The notes below the pieces were generated by a model. That model saw only the letters and a program-made list of their open reading frames with translations. It was not told the DNA's origin and made no database searches. A stretch of DNA of 64,000 bases from Campylobacter anatolicus (GTDB taxonomy: Bacteria; Campylobacterota; Campylobacteria; Campylobacterales; Campylobacteraceae), in NCBI RefSeq assembly GCF_018145655.1, contig NZ_JAGSSY010000001.1:62001-126000 (forward strand). Reading direction: 5' to 3'. The translations under genes and the position numbers were made by a program. The number at the start of each line of letters is the position of its first letter. The first letter of the stretch is position 1. This document shows positions 63,841 to 64,000 of this stretch, in pieces.

Positions 63841-64000
63841 TTATTTATATTCGATTTTTGCTTTTGTGCGAAGTGTATCACTTTTTTGTTTGATAGCACT
63901 TTGGAATTTTTCCATTTTCACAGCTTGATCGATCTGAGTTTTAACCTGATCAAATGGCACCACACCAGCAGCCTTAGAATCCTCTTTTAAGATAACGTGA
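63841..64000 (-). CDS. peb4: PEB4/Cbf2-type peptidyl-prolyl cis-trans isomerase, C-terminal part only
   Basis: Only the last 52 codons are inside the window: HVILKEDSKAAGVVPFDQVK, then a helical Lys/Gln-rich tail ending KAKIEYK. The HVIL start is the end of a parvulin (PpiC) domain and the tail is the C-terminal chaperone helix of the SurA-like PEB4 group. PEB4 is a periplasmic chaperone for outer membrane proteins. The position upstream of fba is the same as in C. jejuni. The 5' part is cut off by the window edge. Confidence 0.8.
   Translation of the reverse strand, partial: HVILKEDSKAAGVVPFDQVKTQIDQAVKMEKFQSAIKQKSDTLRTKAKIEYK

Noticed and set aside
1-64000. CRISPR arrays, tRNA/rRNA genes, prophage or IS elements
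   Set aside because: No regularly spaced repeats, cloverleaf-like sequences, transposase or phage protein frames were recognised. The only long repeat found is the inverted pair at 49.3 and 57.2 kb.

Overview
This AT-rich 64 kb window is chromosomal core DNA of an epsilonproteobacterium, most likely a Campylobacter species. Three things point there: gene neighbourhoods recalled from the C. jejuni chromosome (flgBC-fliE-pbp2; hemH-oxidoreductase-alaS-maf-pbpA; aguA-CDF transporter-aguB; fba-MotA-like-OmpA-like), RpoN-type promoters on flagellar genes, and family members typical of the group (remote CheZ, FlaC, HP0268 and DUF3972 families, PEB4). The species cannot be fixed from sequence alone. 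No tRNA, rRNA, CRISPR array, prophage or intact insertion sequence was seen. The window cuts truB at its left edge and a PEB4-type peptidyl-prolyl isomerase at its right edge.

Layout. 1-5.9 kb (+): truB-csrA-ispE-smpB, a TlpA-like lipoprotein, then a sigma-54 promoter driving flgB-flgC-fliE and a division transpeptidase. 5.9-8.2 kb (-): an uncharacterised protein with its own sigma-54 promoter inside the 3' end of hemH, then hemH and a Gfo/Idh oxidoreductase. 8.4-13.9 kb (+): alaS, a membrane protein, maf and PBP1A. 14.2-15.1 kb: a chemoreceptor remnant, a cupin gene, and a terminator built on an 11-base poly-G/C tract. 15.1-26.2 kb (-): rplS-trmD-rimM-khpA-rpsP-ffh, an RluA enzyme, waaA, a zinc-ribbon protein, a Nif3-like protein, glyQ, a DUF3972 protein (with a possible small overlapping gene), purE, a U32 peptidase and CheZ. 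26.3-30.6 kb (+): a PHP phosphatase, glnA and dnaX, with a tiny lipoprotein gene on the opposite strand. 30.8-34.2 kb (-): ccoS, ccoI and a YheO-type regulator facing ridA and a threonine synthase-like gene (+).

36-49 kb: rho (+), nusA (-), then HP0268-type, miaB, DUF374, a TPR-like protein and a PilM/PilN/PilO-like trio (+), then tilS, rimO and panC (-), and prfB (+). 49.3-57.4 kb: two 179-bp repeats in inverted orientation (174 of 179 bases identical) flank about 7.7 kb holding a YgjP-type metallopeptidase, a TAXI-TRAP transporter and the agmatine-to-putrescine genes aguA/aguB with a cation-efflux gene between them. 57.4-64 kb (-): flaC, hisD, a D-cysteine desulfhydrase-like enzyme, a MotA-like/MotB-like membrane pair resembling ZorA/ZorB, fba and partial peb4.

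Most genes are housekeeping: translation and RNA modification, envelope synthesis, flagella and chemotaxis, amino acid and polyamine metabolism. The less understood parts are the sigma-54-linked 160-residue protein, the PilMNO-like trio, the ZorAB-like pair, the inverted repeats with adhesin-like decay products, the poly-G terminator and two unannotated-size small genes.
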